The notes below the pieces were generated by a model. The model did not search any database and was not told the DNA's origin. It saw only the letters and a program-made list of their open reading frames with translations. Both the position numbers and the translations under genes were made by a program. Positions 62,332 through 64,000 of a DNA stretch of 64,000 bases are shown here, piece by piece; the stretch's first letter is position 1; each line of letters starts with the position of its first letter. The stretch is from an uncultured Duncaniella sp. (lineage in GTDB: Bacteria > Bacteroidota > Bacteroidia > Bacteroidales > Muribaculaceae). The DNA is taken from NCBI GenBank assembly GCA_910587165.1, contig CAJUKP010000002.1:1-64000 (forward strand), read 5' to 3'.

Positions 62332-63756
62332 TTATTTGTCGCTCCGGAAGGGGATGAGAGGGAGATAGTTTCCTCCGTGAAGAGTGCCGGGCAGGAAATC
62401 CCTGAATCCATAGCGCACCGCCACCGGACGCTTCACCTTGTCACTTGTGACGATTATCTCGTTGGTCTGCCAGTGAAGTGTGGCTGAGTCAGCCGGATGA
62501 AACACTCCGTCGTCACCGGCAAGTTCGAAACCCCTGATGTCATAGTTGCGGCAGATTCCGTCGTTTGGTGAGTCGATGGCTACCCAGACTTCATTGCCTT
62601 TTACAGTGTGTCCCTTGTATCGGGGACTTCCGGCAAGAAATTCTTTATGGCCGTATGTGCGGTTGAGCGCAAGGTCGGCGAGGCGTTTGCCAACGTCGGT
62701 TTTGTTGGCCGGATGGATATTGTGGCGTTCGTATGGCTCCACAAGGTCATTTATACAGATCATGTCGGCATTTGGCAACATCTCCACGGCCTTCCATTGC
62801 GCCTCGCGCAGAAGTGGTGCGTTGCCGGTCTCGGATGGCTCGCCATATTCGTAAGGTGCGATCTCCACCGCATAGAAGGGAATATCGCCTTCGCCTATCT
62901 CTTTGCGCCAGCGTTTCACCATAGTGGCCAGACGCTCGGCGTATGTATCCCATGTAGAGACATTGGAGCATCCCTGATACCAGATGATGCCTTTGTATGT
63001 ATAGTCCTTGATCGGATTGAACATAGCGTTGTACATGAGGAGGGGACGCAGATAGTGTGTCATACCTTCGATATCCTTCTCGTCAAGCGAAATATCGGGA
63101 TAGGTCTCGAGAATGTCTCTCGGAGTCCAGCTTTCCACTCTCGCTCCACCATAAGCGGCGCTCACGATTCCAACGGGAACGTCAAGCACATTTGCCAGCC
63201 GATTGGCATAATGCCATGCCACGGCGCTGAACTCCGGAGCGGTTTCGGGTGAGGGGATCGCCCATGACGAGGCTACTGTATCCACCGGCGAATAGCTCTG
63301 TGTGAGCGGCACGGTGAAGAAGCGTATCCTGCCGGATTTCTCCCGGGCATCGGCTATCTCGTCATATCCACCTTTGACGCAGCATCCCGGAAAGCCTTTG
63401 AGCGGCATCTGCATATTGGATTGTCCCGATGCAAGCCATACTTCACCGATCAATACATTGTCAAGAACAAGGGGTTCTCCGTCAGAGATCGTGATAGTGT
63501 GAGGAGTGAAACTTCCCTTTGGAGTCGGAAGGGAGATTTCCCAGGATCCATCTTCTGCCGCCTTGACAGAATGTGTGGTTTTATCCCAGGAGGGGGTGAC
63601 AGTCACCGTTGCCCCGGGAGTGGCTTTGCCATTGAGACGTGCTTCGGTCAACTGCTGGAGCACCATATTGTCACCGATGAGCGAACCAGGTCTGATTTTT
63701 GCTCCCGCTCCGGTGAATGAAAGTGTCACCAAAGCGGCGATAATGATCTTTTTCAT
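62332..63756 (-). CDS. Sialate O-acetylesterase
   Basis: A 474-residue exported SGNH-type esterase that removes O-acetyl groups from sialic acids or related glycans. Signal peptide about 1-19 (MKKIIIAALVTLSFTGAGA). The nucleophile is S113 in WLASGQSNMQMPLKG, and the DxxH-like end is in RHNIHPANKTDVGKRLADLAL. A beta-sandwich insertion precedes the catalytic part (about 25-100). Its -7 element TATCTTTG lies 32 bases before the start. An upstream gene is cut by the window edge. Confidence 0.93.
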   Translation of the reverse strand: MKKIIIAALVTLSFTGAGAKIRPGSLIGDNMVLQQLTEARLNGKATPGATVTVTPSWDKTTHSVKAAEDGSWEISLPTPKGSFTPHTITISDGEPLVLDNVLIGEVWLASGQSNMQMPLKGFPGCCVKGGYDEIADAREKSGRIRFFTVPLTQSYSPVDTVASSWAIPSPETAPEFSAVAWHYANRLANVLDVPVGIVSAAYGGARVESWTPRDILETYPDISLDEKDIEGMTHYLRPLLMYNAMFNPIKDYTYKGIIWYQGCSNVSTWDTYAERLATMVKRWRKEIGEGDIPFYAVEIAPYEYGEPSETGNAPLLREAQWKAVEMLPNADMICINDLVEPYERHNIHPANKTDVGKRLADLALNRTYGHKEFLAGSPRYKGHTVKGNEVWVAIDSPNDGICRNYDIRGFELAGDDGVFHPADSATLHWQTNEIIVTSDKVKRPVAVRYGFRDFLPGTLHGGNYLPLIPFRSDK

Positions 63757-63787
63757 GATTTATTGGTAAGTAGAGGTAGTGTGCCTG

Positions 63788-63795
63788 CAAAGATA
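63788..63795 (-). promoter_or_regulatory. Promoter -7 element of the sialate esterase gene
   Basis: TATCTTTG on the minus strand at 63788-63795, directly after a terminator. No -33 at the usual distance. Confidence 0.5.
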
Positions 63796-63813
63796 GCATA
63801 TTTACATAAAAGA

Positions 63814-63848
63814 AGCGCGATGTGACTGACAAATCGAGACATCGCGCT
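63814..63848 (-). terminator. Terminator of the truncated upstream gene
   Basis: AGCGCGATGT (63814-63823) pairs perfectly with ACATCGCGCT (63839-63848) across a 15-base loop. On the minus strand it is followed by TCTTTTATG. Confidence 0.78.
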
Positions 63849-63871
63849 ATAAAATGATAAGAAAGTATCAA

Positions 63872-64000
63872 TTATCTTATTTCAATGGAGAGAGGTTTGT
63901 CAACATTCCATCTCACTGGGATCGTAAGTGATGTTGTGGCGCTGTCGTAACTCCAGCCTCTGGCATTGCGGCCGTCCACCTTTACTTCGGAAGGCTTTCC
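63872..64000 (-). CDS. C-terminal fragment of an exported or glycan-active protein, cut by window edge
   Basis: The last 42 codons of a minus-strand gene, in frame with the window edge, ending TAA at 63872. The peptide (GKPSEVKVDGRNARGW, then SLTIPVRWNVDKPLSIEIR) looks like the closing beta-sandwich domain of a glycoside hydrolase such as GH31. A terminator follows. Beyond this the family is a guess. Confidence 0.6.
   Translation of the reverse strand, partial: GKPSEVKVDGRNARGWSYDSATTSLTIPVRWNVDKPLSIEIR

Noticed and set aside
1..64000. CRISPR arrays, rRNA genes, prophage or insertion sequences
   Set aside because: No regularly spaced direct repeats, rRNA-like sequence, phage structural genes or transposases were recognised.

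Overview
The window looks like chromosomal DNA from a gut member of the Bacteroidales, most likely Muribaculaceae or a close relative. The evidence is a Bacteroidetes-type promoter (TTTG, 20 bases, TAnnTTTG) in front of many genes, A/T-rich leaders without Shine-Dalgarno sequences, type A-like and type B T9SS sorting tails, Na+-NQR, an ExbB-ExbD-ExbD-TonB operon, a Nudix-type arabinose regulator and a threonine operon whose homoserine kinase is an alkaline-phosphatase-superfamily protein. The species assignment is inference. No rRNA, CRISPR array, insertion sequence, prophage or integrase was seen. Apart from an exopolysaccharide cluster the window is core metabolism.

Layout. 1-46: 5' part of a tRNA-Gln on the minus strand with its promoter. 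176-6000 (minus): five-gene surface-polysaccharide operon (flippase, pyruvyl transferase, F420-dehydrogenase-beta-like Fe-S protein, GT32 glycosyltransferase, WecB epimerase). 6203-11167 (plus): threonine operon. 11291-15573: prfA, pyrF and a secreted pectate lyase. 15815-16069: ribosomal protein L31 type B with a perfect terminator. 16261-19298: yicC, gmk, nadD, a DUF5063 gene and rpiB. 19388-24065 (minus): glycogen cluster (debranching enzyme, glycogen synthase-like GT, GH57 protein). 24430-30352 (minus): nqrABCDEF. 30923-34160 (plus): TonB energising operon with a leader of about 300 bases. 34386-41850 (plus): six-gene L-arabinose operon. 41983-44637 (minus): calcium-type P-ATPase. 44815-50010: T9SS-exported protein, lytic transglycosylase and uvrA. 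50116-52168: Crp-family regulator and Na+-dependent transporter. 52161-55837: a PepSY-like lipoprotein, a glutaminase-fold protein lacking its catalytic residues, and a three-gene operon (outer-membrane barrel-like protein, MptE-like protein, Bcp peroxiredoxin). 55860-61438 (minus): MacAB-TolC-like efflux operon. 61626-62249: LysE-type exporter. 62332-64000 (minus): sialate O-acetylesterase and the last 42 codons of another gene.

How they fit. Na+-NQR builds a sodium gradient that the SSS sugar symporter of the arabinose operon and the NSS transporter can spend, while ExbBD-TonB powers outer-membrane import. Pectate lyase, arabinose catabolism and sialate esterase fit a diet of plant and host glycans, with glycogen enzymes handling stored glucose. 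I found no clearly new multi-gene system. The best leads are two enzyme-family members that appear to have lost catalytic residues (a GH57 protein inside the glycogen operon and a glutaminase-fold protein), the exbB leader with a possible 33-codon ORF, candidate operators at the arabinose and glycogen promoters, and the conserved 20-base promoter spacing.
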